Assembly (NCBI GenBank): GCA_902825215.1 | Contig: LR782234.1 | Coordinates: 1,674,001 to 1,738,000, forward strand | Origin: Pseudomonas fluorescens | Lineage (GTDB): Bacteria > Pseudomonadota > Gammaproteobacteria > Pseudomonadales > Pseudomonadaceae | Direction of reading: 5' to 3' | DNA length: 64,000 nucleotides | Part shown: positions 18,979 to 28,133 of the stretch, piece by piece | How positions within the stretch are numbered: position 1 is the stretch's first letter | Layout of the letters: every line of letters starts with the position of its first letter | Made by a program: the position numbers and the translations under genes | Notes under the pieces: model-generated | What the model was told of the DNA's origin: nothing | The model's input: the letters and a program-made list of their open reading frames with translations, nothing else | Databases searched by the model: none

Positions 18979-21168
18979 CTAGAACGTCTGCCCCAGATTC
19001 AAATACACCGCCTGTTCATCCGCATCATTCAAGCCATAACTGAAATTCAACGGCCCCAGCGGCGTATCAAAACCGATGAACACGCTGGCCGCGTTGATGT
19101 AGCCGCTGTCGAATTCATTGTCGTTGTTCCACGCCCGACCGCGTTCCAGCGAGGCGCCGGCGTACAGCGGGAAGTCCAGCGGCAGATAGGCGCGTGGCGT
19201 CAGGCGGCGGTAGTACACGGCGCGCATCAGGCTGATGTTCTGCCCGGAAATCGCATCTTCACGGAAACCCGACAACTGCCGCGCGCCGCCGAGCAGAAAG
19301 CTCGACGTCACCACATTGGCGTCGTTGAGCGTGCGCCCATAGCGTCCGCCGAGAATCAGCGTGTCCGGCCCATGGCTCATGGCCTTGTCAATCTTGAAAT
19401 CCCACTGCCGATAACGCGTATCCGAACCGAGCCCCGGTTCGTACTGCACCAGGGTCAGGCTGATGTCCTTGCCCTCATGCGGGAAGTAAACGTTATCCAG
19501 CGAATCGTAGGAATACTTCAGAGCATAGAAACCTTCGTTGAAGTTCTCGCTCGGCAGATCCTGATCGCCAATGCGCACATCGGCTTTGCCCCAGGCTTCG
19601 CCGACGCCGAAGCGCACTTCACCGTTGTTGCCGATCTGGCGACCGAAGTTAAGGCCGAAACCGTAGCGCTCGACGCGATATTGCGCGATCGGGTCGTTAT
19701 CCAGCACCGAATCGACATTCTGCGCTTCGAACGACGCGTACGGCGCGACGAAGTAGCGCGAGCCAACGTCCAGCGGTTGGTAGAACTCGCTGTACAGCTC
19801 CTGTTTATCGCCGATCTGTGCGCGAGTCAGCCATTCCGCGCCGAGGCGGTTGATGCCGTTGACGCGGTAGCTGGCGCCGAGGTTGAAGGCGCTGTCGCCG
19901 CGCATGTCGTCCGACAGGTTGAGGCCGACCCGCAAGTAATCAGTCCCGCTGCGTTTGCCGCGGGCACTGATCACCAGGGTGTGATCGTTGCCCTTGTGTA
20001 CCACGCGGTATTGCACCTGTTCAAAATAATCGAGGCCGTACAGCGTGCCCATGTCCGAGTGCAGACGGCCCAGATCCAGCGGCTCGCCGACCGGTTGGCG
20101 GATGTAATAGCGGATCACATCGTCGTCGACCTTCGAATCGTTCTCGACGCGGATCGCGGTGATGATCGGCGTGCGCTGGCCGGGTGAGCGCGCGGCGTTG
20201 AGTTCGGCGTCCTGGGACTGCGTGGGTTTGAGCACCGCGAGGCGGGCATCTAGGATACGGGTCGCGCGATAACCGGCGTCGATCATCTCCTGGGTCTTGC
20301 CGAAATCGGTCACCCCGTAGGCGGCCAAGGCGGGCTGGATCAGCACGTCGGTGGCTTTCATTGCGGCCAGTTGTTCTTCGGAATTGCTGCGAGTCATCAG
20401 GGTGATCGACTGATTCAACACGTCGACTACCGTGGTCAGTTGCTTGCGATTACGCAGCGGCGTACCGATGTCGACCACAATGGCCACGTCAACACCCATC
20501 TGCCGCGCGACATCGAGAGGAATGTTGTCGGTCATGCCACCGTCCACCAGCAGCCGGCCGTCGAGTTCGACCGGGGCGAACACCGCCGGGATCGACATGC
20601 TGGCGCGGATCACCTGGGGCAAATGACCTTTGCGGAATACCACTTTTTCACCGTTGGCAATGTCGGTGGCGACGGCGCGGAAGGGGATCGGCAGCTTGTC
20701 GAAGTCGCGGGTATCGCTGGTATGCGCGAGCAGACTTTCCAGTAGCAACGCCAGATTCTGGCCCTGAATCACCCCCAGCGGCAGGCCGAGGCTGCCGTCG
20801 TCGCGGAAGCTGAGTTTCTGTTTCACCAGAAAGTCGCGGTCGTCCTGCTTGCGCCGGAACGGCACGTCTTCACGTGGTGGCGCGTCGGACAGCGCCGCTT
20901 GCCAATCGATGCTCAGGGCGAGTTTTTCCAGCTCATCGACCTTGTAGCCCGAGGCGTACAAGCCGCCCACGACGGCGCCCATGCTGGTGCCGGCGATCGC
21001 GTCGATCTTGATGCCTTGTTCTTCCAGCGCTTTGAGCACGCCGATGTGCGCTAGCCCGCGCGCCGCACCGCCGGACAGCACCAGACCGATTTTCGGTCGC
21101 GGCGCTTCGCTGGCGTGAACGAAAAATGGCAGGAAACCAAGCAGCAGGCAAAACAGCAAACGGCGCAT
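18979..21168 (-). CDS. plpD: PlpD-type patatin phospholipase / type Vd autotransporter
   Basis: This 729-residue protein joins a patatin-like lipase to an outer-membrane beta-barrel. After a signal peptide (about 1-20) come the oxyanion motif SGGAARG (33), the nucleophile elbow GTSMG (catalytic Ser about 60) and the DGG of the Ser-Asp dyad (VDGGMTDN, about 206). A POTRA-like segment (ITAIRVENDSKVDDDVIRYYI, about 335-400) leads to a 16-strand-type barrel ending in the aromatic NLGQTF. Type Vd autotransporters such as P. aeruginosa PlpD release an A1-type phospholipase to the surface. The gene diverges from the SelT-like gene at 21240. Confidence 0.92.
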   Translation of the reverse strand: MRRLLFCLLLGFLPFFVHASEAPRPKIGLVLSGGAARGLAHIGVLKALEEQGIKIDAIAGTSMGAVVGGLYASGYKVDELEKLALSIDWQAALSDAPPREDVPFRRKQDDRDFLVKQKLSFRDDGSLGLPLGVIQGQNLALLLESLLAHTSDTRDFDKLPIPFRAVATDIANGEKVVFRKGHLPQVIRASMSIPAVFAPVELDGRLLVDGGMTDNIPLDVARQMGVDVAIVVDIGTPLRNRKQLTTVVDVLNQSITLMTRSNSEEQLAAMKATDVLIQPALAAYGVTDFGKTQEMIDAGYRATRILDARLAVLKPTQSQDAELNAARSPGQRTPIITAIRVENDSKVDDDVIRYYIRQPVGEPLDLGRLHSDMGTLYGLDYFEQVQYRVVHKGNDHTLVISARGKRSGTDYLRVGLNLSDDMRGDSAFNLGASYRVNGINRLGAEWLTRAQIGDKQELYSEFYQPLDVGSRYFVAPYASFEAQNVDSVLDNDPIAQYRVERYGFGLNFGRQIGNNGEVRFGVGEAWGKADVRIGDQDLPSENFNEGFYALKYSYDSLDNVYFPHEGKDISLTLVQYEPGLGSDTRYRQWDFKIDKAMSHGPDTLILGGRYGRTLNDANVVTSSFLLGGARQLSGFREDAISGQNISLMRAVYYRRLTPRAYLPLDFPLYAGASLERGRAWNNDNEFDSGYINAASVFIGFDTPLGPLNFSYGLNDADEQAVYLNLGQTF

Positions 21169-21239
21169 TGTGAGTCTCGGGGCAAGCGATAAAGCCGGCT
21201 ATTATAGCGGCGCCCTCTGTCTCAGGAGTTTCAGCGAAC

Positions 21240-21527
21240 ATGACTGTCGCAAAAGCAGAAGTTGTCATCAGCTATTGCACGCAATGCCAATGGCTGTTGC
21301 GCGCCGCGTGGCTGGCGCAGGAACTGCTCAGCACCTTCGGCGACGACCTCGGCAAAGTGTCGCTGGTGCCGGGCACCGGCGGGATATTCCACATCAGTTG
21401 CGATGGCGTGCAGATCTGGGAGCGCAAGGCTGACGGCGGTTTTCCCGAGGCCAAGGTGCTGAAACAAAGGGTTCGTGACCGAATCGACCCGGAGCGCGAC
21501 CTCGGCCACAACGACCGCACTCAGTGA
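21240..21527 (+). CDS. SelT/SelW/SelH (Rdx) family thioredoxin-fold protein
   Basis: This 95-residue protein is a SelT/SelW/SelH-like redox protein. It begins with the beta strand AEVVISYC, and the redox motif is CTQC (residues about 13-16), the Cys-containing counterpart of the selenoprotein CxxU site. The GIFHISCDG and FPEAKVLKQRVRD segments are typical of the family. The role is unknown; redox regulation is inferred from the fold. It overlaps the converging DMT transporter gene by seven bases. Confidence 0.85.
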   Translation: MTVAKAEVVISYCTQCQWLLRAAWLAQELLSTFGDDLGKVSLVPGTGGIFHISCDGVQIWERKADGGFPEAKVLKQRVRDRIDPERDLGHNDRTQ

Positions 21528-22414
21528 GACGCGGCCTCGGCGGCGACGGCTTTCTTCTCGGCATGCCCTGACATCCGCGCTGAGACGACGATGGCGACAA
21601 TGATCAGCGCGCCGCCCAGCAACATTCTCGGTGTCGGGTTCTCATCGAACAGCAGCCAGGCAATGGTGATGCCGTAGACCGGCTCCATCGCGAACACCAC
21701 CGCCGCCGTGCGCGCCTTGATCACCGCCAGACTGGCGACGAACAGACTGTGCGCAACCCCGGTGCAGAACACGCCGAGCAGGGCGATCCACAACCAGTCC
21801 AGTGCGCGCACTGCACTCAGTTGCGGTGCCGCGACCGGCAGCAGACACAGGGCCACCACGACGTTTTGGCACAACGCCGCCTGTACCGCCGGAATCCGTC
21901 CGGAGCTGGCGCGGTTGGTCAGCGACAGCAGCGAAAACAGCAGGCCCGACAGTGCCGACCAGAGCAGACCGATGGTCGCGCCACTGCCCAGATCGAACGC
22001 CGGAGTCACCAGAATCAGGCCAACACTGACCAGCAGCACCAGCAGCATTTCGTTGGCGCGGATGCGTTCGCGAAAGATCAGCCCTTCGAGAATCACCGTG
22101 AAGGCCGGGAAACTGGCAAACCCCAAAGTCGCGATAGCGACGCCGGCGACTTTCACCGAGAGGAAAAAACTCACCCAGTGCCCAGCCAACAACACGCCGC
22201 TGAGTGCGAGGCGACGCCAGTCCACGGCCTGGAGTTTTTGCCAGCCGTGCTGACTGGCGAAGCGGGCAAAGAAGGCCAGGGCGAGTACGGCGAACGCGGC
22301 GCGACCAAAGACGATCACCGCAGGCGAGGCGGCAGCGAGTTTGCCGAACACACCGGTCAGGCCAAACATCAGAGCGCCGATGTGCAGGGCGCCAAGGGCG
22401 GTACGCGGAGTCAT
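21521..22414 (-). CDS. DMT-superfamily (EamA) transporter
   Basis: This 297-residue membrane protein has about ten transmembrane segments in two EamA repeats, the second containing EPVYGITIAWLLFDENPTP. EamA proteins export amino acids or other small metabolites across the inner membrane; the substrate cannot be read from sequence. An AraC-type regulator lies directly upstream on the same strand (22609-23373), separated by a palindromic repeat, and may control it. Confidence 0.88.
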   Translation of the reverse strand: MTPRTALGALHIGALMFGLTGVFGKLAAASPAVIVFGRAAFAVLALAFFARFASQHGWQKLQAVDWRRLALSGVLLAGHWVSFFLSVKVAGVAIATLGFASFPAFTVILEGLIFRERIRANEMLLVLLVSVGLILVTPAFDLGSGATIGLLWSALSGLLFSLLSLTNRASSGRIPAVQAALCQNVVVALCLLPVAAPQLSAVRALDWLWIALLGVFCTGVAHSLFVASLAVIKARTAAVVFAMEPVYGITIAWLLFDENPTPRMLLGGALIIVAIVVSARMSGHAEKKAVAAEAASH

Positions 22415-22446
22415 TGCGATCCTTTTATTTCAAATAGGTGGGACTT

Positions 22447-22549
22447 GATCGTTCCCACGCTCTGCGTGGGAATGCCTCCGGGGACGCTCTGCGTGCAGTG
22501 ACGCGGAGCGCCACGGGCTGCGTTCCCACGCAGGAGCGTGGGAACGATC
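22447..22549. repeat. Dispersed palindromic repeat, GATCGTTCCC...GGGAACGATC family, copy 2
   Basis: A 103-base copy of the element at 9919, with the same outer termini and a more degenerate interior. It separates the AraC regulator from the DMT transporter. Confidence 0.85.
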
Positions 22550-22608
22550 AATCATCTGCGGCAGCTACTGCATTGAACCGCGGATCGCCCGGTAAATCTG
22601 TCGCCAGG

Positions 22609-23373
22609 CTAGCGACTTTTGTCGCAGGAGTCGCGGCGCAACTGACGCGGCGAAGCGCCGAACTCACGCAGCACCGCAGCAGAAAATGCACTCTGCGAGG
22701 CATAGCCGACACGGCTGGCGATTTCGCCGATCGGCAGCGGTGTGTCGCGCAGCCATTGCACCGCCAGATGCAGGCGCCGACTGCGAATGTAGTCCATCGG
22801 CGTCTGCCCGCACTCAGCCATGAAGCGTGCATGCAGTCGTGCGCTGGACAACCCGGCAACCCGTGCTAGGTCGGCGACTTGCAGCGGATAAGCGGCGTAT
22901 TGCTCGATATGCGCATCCAGCGCGGCATAGGGCAGGCGACGAGCGGCGAGTTCGGCAGGCCGCGCGTGGTTCAGGCTGGCCAGCAGCAGCACCGCGCCTT
23001 GTTGCGCAATCAACGGATCGGCGACCGGGCTGTTTGCCAGCCAACTGACCAACTGGCTTTGTCCCGCATCCAGCGACAACCGCCCCGGCTGATCGAGCAT
23101 GCGGCGACTGGCGTCGGCATGCTGACCGAGCGAATCCGTCAGCCACCCTCCGTCGGGGACGTCGAGCACCAGACAGCGGCTGCCGCCGGGGCTGCCACAG
23201 GCGTGATGAGCGCCGGTCGGGATCACCACAAAGCTTTGCTGGCGCACCTGGCTGCCGCAACCTTCAACCTCGAAATCCAGCGCACCGGACAGCCCGAATA
23301 CCAATTGCGCGTGGTCGTGACTGTGCACGATCAGGTCGTGGGTGTAGTGACGCAAGGTGAGGATCGGTCGCAT
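22609..23373 (-). CDS. AraC-family transcriptional regulator with cupin sensor
   Basis: This 254-residue protein has an N-terminal cupin-type sensor (HSHDHAQLVFGLSG at about 15-30) and a C-terminal pair of helix-turn-helix motifs (LQVADLARVAGLSSARLHARF and IGEIASRVGYASQSAFSAAV). The frame is open to 23433, but the ATG at 23373 has GGAG ten bases upstream and gives the better start, MRPILTLRHY. The C-terminal FGASPRQLRRD is the standard AraC end. It probably controls the DMT exporter that follows; the ligand is unknown. Confidence 0.88.
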   Translation of the reverse strand: MRPILTLRHYTHDLIVHSHDHAQLVFGLSGALDFEVEGCGSQVRQQSFVVIPTGAHHACGSPGGSRCLVLDVPDGGWLTDSLGQHADASRRMLDQPGRLSLDAGQSQLVSWLANSPVADPLIAQQGAVLLLASLNHARPAELAARRLPYAALDAHIEQYAAYPLQVADLARVAGLSSARLHARFMAECGQTPMDYIRSRRLHLAVQWLRDTPLPIGEIASRVGYASQSAFSAAVLREFGASPRQLRRDSCDKSR

Positions 23374-23508
23374 GGCAGGCAGTCTCCGCAGTGGCCGCCA
23401 GTCTACACCGCCGCCATCAGGATGCGTTGTCACAGGACTGACTTGCGCTTGTCATGGTCGATTCACCGGGCCGGTGCACGATGGCGAAAACATCGCAGAG
23501 GGTTGTCC

Positions 23509-24324
23509 ATGACCAGCGCCGAGCTCGCCAGACCCAGCCGCAAGCAACGGGTGCGAACCCTTTGGATTTCCGACGTGCATCTGGGCACGCGCGATTGCCA
23601 GGCGGAACACTTGTCGAAGTTTCTCAAGGGTTATCACGCCGACAAGATCTACCTGGTCGGCGACATCATCGACGGCTGGAAACTGCGCGGCGGCATGTAC
23701 TGGCCGCAGGCGCACACCAACGTGATCCGCCGCTTGCTGACCATGAGCAAGCGCGGCACCGAAGTCATCTACGTCACCGGCAACCACGACGAATTCCTGC
23801 GCCGCTATTCGAAACTGATTCTGGGCAATATCCAGTTGGTCGACGAGGCGGTGCACGTCACCGCCGACGGCCGCCATCTGCTGGTGATTCATGGCGATCA
23901 GTTCGACGTGATCACCCGTTATCACCGCTGGCTGGCGTTCCTCGGCGACTCGGCCTACGAATTTACCCTGACCCTCAATCGCTGGCTCAACCACTGGCGG
24001 GCGCGTTATGGCTATGGCTACTGGTCGCTGTCGGCGTACCTGAAACACAAGGTCAAGACCGCGGTGAGTTTCATCAGCGACTTCGAAGAAGCGATCGCCC
24101 ATGAATGCGTGAAGCGCGAGTTGCATGGCGTGGTTTGCGGGCATATCCACCATGCCGAGATTCGCAAGGTAGGGGAGGTGGACTACCTCAATTGTGGCGA
24201 CTGGGTCGAATCGTGTACGGCGTTGATCGAGCATTGGGATGGCACGATCGAGCTGTATCGGCTGGCGGATGCACAGGCGCGCGAGGCGCAGCTCAAGGCG
24301 GCAAAGGTCACCGAACTCGCCTGA
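23509..24324 (+). CDS. LpxH-like UDP-2,3-diacylglucosamine diphosphatase / metallophosphoesterase
   Basis: This 271-residue calcineurin-like metallophosphoesterase shows the full metal-binding set: SDVHLGT, GDIIDGW, GNHDE, HGDQFD and GHIHHAE. LpxH-type enzymes remove UMP from UDP-diacylglucosamine in lipid A synthesis, but this subgroup is longer than LpxH (about 240) and may act on another substrate. The open frame extends far upstream to 22879; the ATG at 23509 is the first start that leaves the AraC gene and its promoter region free, and it begins MTSAELARPSRKQRVRTLWI. It diverges from the AraC gene. Confidence 0.85.
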   Translation: MTSAELARPSRKQRVRTLWISDVHLGTRDCQAEHLSKFLKGYHADKIYLVGDIIDGWKLRGGMYWPQAHTNVIRRLLTMSKRGTEVIYVTGNHDEFLRRYSKLILGNIQLVDEAVHVTADGRHLLVIHGDQFDVITRYHRWLAFLGDSAYEFTLTLNRWLNHWRARYGYGYWSLSAYLKHKVKTAVSFISDFEEAIAHECVKRELHGVVCGHIHHAEIRKVGEVDYLNCGDWVESCTALIEHWDGTIELYRLADAQAREAQLKAAKVTELA

Positions 24325-24348
24325 TTCTCGGGTGGTTGAGAGGGCCTC

Positions 24349-24440
24349 ATCGCTGGCAAGCCAGCTCCCACAGGGTTCCTGGGTGCACACAAAATGTGTG
24401 AGAGATCCAATTCTCTGTGGGAGCTGGCTTGCCAGCGATG
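24349..24440. repeat. REP-like doublet, GCTGGCAAGCCAGCTCCCACA family
   Basis: Inverted copies of ATCGCTGGCAAGCCAGCTCC, separated by about 45 bases. The core differs from the GAGCGAGCCTGCTCGC doublets elsewhere. It lies between convergent genes. Confidence 0.88.
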
Positions 24441-24458
24441 GGGTCAGAACAAACAACA

Positions 24459-25049
24459 TCAAACCGTGGTGTGTTCTTCCATTGCGGCTTTGTAAATCGA
24501 GTTCTTCGGCTGCGCAAACAGCCGCTCCATCATCGGCTCAAAGAAACTCAACGGCAGCGTGTCATACGCCGGATCAAATGCCGCCGCATCGTACTTGGCG
24601 CAGAACTCGGCCGTCGCCTGAAACTGCGGGTGCTCCTTGAACTGCTCACGCAGATGCCGATCCATGCCCAGGTGGTGAAAGAAGTAATACCCCTGAAACA
24701 CCCCATGCTTCTCGACCATCCACAGATTTTCGGCGCTGACGAACGGCTTGAGAATCGCCGCAGCGATGTCTGGATGGTTGTACGAGCCGAGGGTGTCGCC
24801 GATGTCATGCAGCAGCGCGCAGACCACATATTCCTCATCGCGGCCATCACGAAACGCACGGGTCGCGGTTTGCAGCGAGTGGGTCAGGCGATCCACCGGA
24901 AAGCCGCCGAAGTCGCCTTCGAGCAATTTCAGATGGGCGACGATCCGTGCCGGCAATTGCCTGGCGTAGGCACTGAAATCCGTGGCGATGATCGCCCAGT
25001 CTTCCTCAGTGCCGTCTTTCATGTGGGTAAAGCGGGCAGTGGCATTCAT
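24459..25049 (-). CDS. HD-domain protein (PhnZ/MIOX-like hydrolase or oxygenase family)
   Basis: This 196-residue protein carries an HD domain: H at THSLQTATRA, the HD pair in LLHDIGDTLGSYNHPD, and further histidines in KHGVFQGYYFFHH. The layout resembles the small HD proteins related to the diiron oxygenase PhnZ and to inositol oxygenase as well as to phosphohydrolases. Nothing nearby points to phosphonate or inositol metabolism, so no substrate is assigned. It lies 14 bases downstream from the DUF962 gene... in reverse order of transcription the DUF962 gene follows it closely on the same strand side, so shared transcription is possible. Confidence 0.75.
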   Translation of the reverse strand: MNATARFTHMKDGTEEDWAIIATDFSAYARQLPARIVAHLKLLEGDFGGFPVDRLTHSLQTATRAFRDGRDEEYVVCALLHDIGDTLGSYNHPDIAAAILKPFVSAENLWMVEKHGVFQGYYFFHHLGMDRHLREQFKEHPQFQATAEFCAKYDAAAFDPAYDTLPLSFFEPMMERLFAQPKNSIYKAAMEEHTTV

Positions 25050-25063
25050 GGGCAGACCCTCCT

Positions 25064-25375
25064 TCAGAACGCTACGCGACCCAGAATCATGTCGCGGTAC
25101 ATGACGAAGTCACCGAGCAGGCTGTACAGCGGATGCTGGAAAGTCGCCGGTCGGTTCTTTTCAAAGAAGAAATGCCCGACCCAGGCGAAGCTGTAACCGG
25201 CCAGCGGCAGGGCCAGTAACAGCAGCCACGCGCCTTTGGCGATGCTCAGGGCGAGAATGAAAATGACCAGCGAAGTGCCGATGAAATGCAGGCGGCGGCA
25301 ATTGCTGTTGCTGTGCTCGGCGAGGTAATACGGGTAGAACTCGGCGAAGCTGTTGAATTGCTTTACGTTTTCCAC
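25064..25375 (-). CDS. Mpo1-like (DUF962) small membrane protein
   Basis: This protein of about 103 residues belongs to the DUF962/Mpo1 family, related to the yeast 2-hydroxy fatty acid dioxygenase. It shows YYLAEHSNSNCRRLHFIGTS, two hydrophobic segments, then GYSFAWVGHFFFEKNRPATF with the conserved His residues expected to bind iron. The frame is open to an ATG at 25450, but residues before VENVKQFNSFAEFYPYY are unlike the family; I prefer the GTG at 25375 although its ribosome binding site is weak. The HD-domain gene starts 14 bases after its stop, on the same strand, so this gene is the upstream member of a likely two-gene unit. Confidence 0.75.
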   Translation of the reverse strand: MENVKQFNSFAEFYPYYLAEHSNSNCRRLHFIGTSLVIFILALSIAKGAWLLLLALPLAGYSFAWVGHFFFEKNRPATFQHPLYSLLGDFVMYRDMILGRVAF

Positions 25376-25509
25376 GACTGCGGTCTCTGTGGTTATTGTT
25401 CTGGCGACGAGTTGTGCGGCGGGTAGCGTATTTGAGTCTAGAGTGATCATGGGGGTGGGCCAGTGACAATCGGCGCCACTTTAGTATCCTTCGCAAATCG
25501 GGCCGTAAC

Positions 25510-26601
25510 ATGCGGTCCATCATGTATAAGAAAACCGCCATGAGCGAACGAACGACTTCTGCAAGCTGGGCGATGGGGATTGTCAAAGCGCTGGAGATGG
25601 ACGGCCTGGATTGCCGGGTTCTGTTCAAGCAACTGGGGCTTGATTACGCGGCGCTGGATGATCCGGATGCGCGTTTTACGCAAGACTCCATGACCCGGCT
25701 CTGGCAACGCGCGGTCGACTTGTCCGGCAACCCGGCGATCGGCCTGAACATGGGTAAGGTGGTGCGACCGGCCTCGTTTCATGTCGCCGGTTATGCGCTG
25801 ATGTCGAGCAATACCCTGGCCGAAGGTTTTCAACGGCTGGTGCGTTATCAGCGCATCATCGCCGAAAGCGCCGACCTGAGTTTTCGTCTGCTCGATGAAG
25901 GTTACGGACTGATTCTGACGGTGCACGGCGATCATCTGCCGCCGACCCGGCAAAGCGCCGAAGCTTCGCTGGCCTGTGCACTGGCCCTGTGCGGCTGGCT
26001 GAGCGGGCGCCCGCTGCATCCGGTCAAAGTGTTGGTGCAGGGCGACCAGCCCGCCGATCTCGAACCTTATAAACAAGCCTTCCACGCGCCGCTGGTGTTC
26101 AACGCGCCGTACGACGCGCTGATCTTCAAGCGCGCCGACATGGAAGCGCCGCTGCCCACCGCCAACGAAGCGATGGCGTTGCTGCATGATCGTTTTGCCG
26201 GGGAATATCTGGCGCGGTTTTCCGAGAGCCGCGTGACGCACAAGGCGCGCCAGGTGCTGTGCCGCTTGCTGCCGCAGGGCGAGCCCAAGCGCGACACCGT
26301 GGCGCAGACCCTGCATCTGTCGCAGCGCACCTTGCAGCGCCGGTTGCAGGAGGAGGGCACCAGTTTTCAGCAGTTGCTTGATGACACTCGCCGCGAGCTC
26401 GCTGAACAGTATCTGGCGCAACCAAGCATGACCTTGCTGGAAATCGCCTACCTGCTGGGCTTCGCCGATCCGAGCAACTTCTTCCGCGCCTTCCGTCGCT
26501 GGTTCGACACCACTCCCGGCGACTACCGGACGCGGTTGCTACAGGCGCCGAATGCGGTCAGTGACGCCAGAACGCCGGAATACACAGCACAAACACCGTA
26601 A
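25510..26601 (+). CDS. AraC-family regulator with Arabinose_bd-type sensor (OruR/ArgR-like layout)
   Basis: This protein of up to 363 residues has the large N-terminal sensor typical of the OruR-type AraC subgroup (AMGIVKALEMDGLDCRVLFKQ onwards) and a C-terminal AraC domain: DTVAQTLHLSQRTLQRRLQEE and TLLEIAYLLGFADPSNFFRAF, ending FDTTPGDYR. ATG codons lie at 25510, 25522 and 25540; the third, MSERTTSASWAMG, is the most family-like, so the first ten residues are uncertain. A -10 like TAGTAT lies at about 25482. The gene diverges from the DUF962 gene, a possible target, and overlaps the converging trkH by 44 bases. Confidence 0.87.
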   Translation: MRSIMYKKTAMSERTTSASWAMGIVKALEMDGLDCRVLFKQLGLDYAALDDPDARFTQDSMTRLWQRAVDLSGNPAIGLNMGKVVRPASFHVAGYALMSSNTLAEGFQRLVRYQRIIAESADLSFRLLDEGYGLILTVHGDHLPPTRQSAEASLACALALCGWLSGRPLHPVKVLVQGDQPADLEPYKQAFHAPLVFNAPYDALIFKRADMEAPLPTANEAMALLHDRFAGEYLARFSESRVTHKARQVLCRLLPQGEPKRDTVAQTLHLSQRTLQRRLQEEGTSFQQLLDDTRRELAEQYLAQPSMTLLEIAYLLGFADPSNFFRAFRRWFDTTPGDYRTRLLQAPNAVSDARTPEYTAQTP

Positions 26602-28012
26602 TGATCTCCAGTCGGCCGAGCAGCATGCCCGCCGACAGAATCCACTTGGCCGCATCCGGCAGGGTGGCGAAGTTGCCGGCCGGGCCGATGGTTTCACCAA
26701 GGCCCGGGCCAACGCCGGACACGGTGCTGGCGGCGCCGGTCAGTGCGGTCATCCAGTCGACGCCGAGCAAGGACAGCAGCAGGGCGATCACGCAGATGGT
26801 GATGGCGAAGAAAAACGAGAAAGTCAGAATCGAGCGCACGATTTCTTCGTCGAGGCGGTGGCCGTTGTACTTCTGTTTGATCACCGCGCGGGGGTGGATC
26901 AGCTGATTGAGGTTGGCCTTGAGCAGGATATAGGCGACCTGAAAGCGGAAAATCTTGATCCCGCCCGCCGTCGACCCGGAACAGCCGCCGATAAAGCCCA
27001 GATAGAAAAACAGCATCAGCGAAAAATTGCCCCACAGGCTGTAGTCGCCGAGGGCGAAACCGGTGGTGGTGACTATCGAGGTCACGTTCAGCGCCACATG
27101 CCGCAGGGCTTCGAGCCAATGCAGTTTGGTGGTCCACCAGTACCAGGTGCCGAGCACCAGCCAGGTCACCAGCAACATCGCCAGCAGCCCTTGCACTTGT
27201 TGGTCGCGGAGCAACGCTTTGCGATTCCCGCGCAACGTCGCCACATACAGGGTGAACGGCAGGCTGCCGAGAATCATCACGACAATCGCCACCCAATGCA
27301 CCGCCGGCTGCGTCCATTTCGCCAGCGACTGGTCGGACGTGGAAAAACCGCCGGTGGAGATCGCCGACATTGCGTGGTTGATCGCATCGAACGGGCTCAT
27401 CCCTGCCCACCAGAACGCCAGGCTGCCGAGGATAGTGATGCCGACGTAAGCCGCCACGATCAGCCGCGCCACCATGTGCGAGCGCGGCATGACTTTCTCT
27501 GAGCGGTCCGAGGATTCGGTCTGGAACAGGCGCATGCCGCCGATGCGCAGCAGCGGCAGAATCGCCACTGCCATGCCGATAAAGCCGATGCCGCCGATCC
27601 AGTGCAACAGCGAGCGCCACATCAGGATCCCCGGCGACATGGTGTCCAGGCCATTGAGCACGGTGGCGCCAGTGGCGGTGATGCCCGACATGCTCTCGAA
27701 AAACGAGTCGGTGTAGCTGATGTGCTGGGTCAGCAGAAACGGCAGCGCAGCAAAAATACACACCACCAGCCAACTGCTGACGGTCAGCAGATACATGTCG
27801 CGCGGGCGTAGATGAATGTGTTCCGGGCGCCCGGGAATCACCAGCGCGAGGCCGGCGACGAAGGTGATCATGCTCGCCCAGAGGAACGACGGCAGATCGC
27901 TGGTGCGTTCGAAAATCACCAGCGTGGCCATCGGCACGACCATCGCCACAGCCAGGGTGATCAGAAAGATGCCGATGATGAAACCAATGATCCGTAAGGT
28001 CGGCAACGCCAT
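26558..28012 (-). CDS. trkH: Trk-type potassium uptake protein TrkH
   Basis: This 484-residue inner-membrane protein is the K+-translocating subunit of the Trk system, which works with cytoplasmic TrkA. It has four M1-P-M2 repeats; selectivity-loop glycines appear in SGITATGATVLNG, SAISTGGFST, SIVTTTGFALGD and STVSGVGPGLGE. Length matches the family. The 3' end overlaps the converging AraC gene by 44 bases. No trkA is nearby, which is usual. Confidence 0.95.
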   Translation of the reverse strand: MALPTLRIIGFIIGIFLITLAVAMVVPMATLVIFERTSDLPSFLWASMITFVAGLALVIPGRPEHIHLRPRDMYLLTVSSWLVVCIFAALPFLLTQHISYTDSFFESMSGITATGATVLNGLDTMSPGILMWRSLLHWIGGIGFIGMAVAILPLLRIGGMRLFQTESSDRSEKVMPRSHMVARLIVAAYVGITILGSLAFWWAGMSPFDAINHAMSAISTGGFSTSDQSLAKWTQPAVHWVAIVVMILGSLPFTLYVATLRGNRKALLRDQQVQGLLAMLLVTWLVLGTWYWWTTKLHWLEALRHVALNVTSIVTTTGFALGDYSLWGNFSLMLFFYLGFIGGCSGSTAGGIKIFRFQVAYILLKANLNQLIHPRAVIKQKYNGHRLDEEIVRSILTFSFFFAITICVIALLLSLLGVDWMTALTGAASTVSGVGPGLGETIGPAGNFATLPDAAKWILSAGMLLGRLEIITVFVLCIPAFWRH

Positions 28013-28133
28013 GAAATCCGCTCGGGCTGATGGGGGAAGGGCGCCATTCTACCCGCGGGGCAGGGCATGTAAACCGGCAGGCGCTGCGCAGTTAAAGCTA
28101 GAATAGCCGCACATTTTTCAAAGGAGGTGGCCG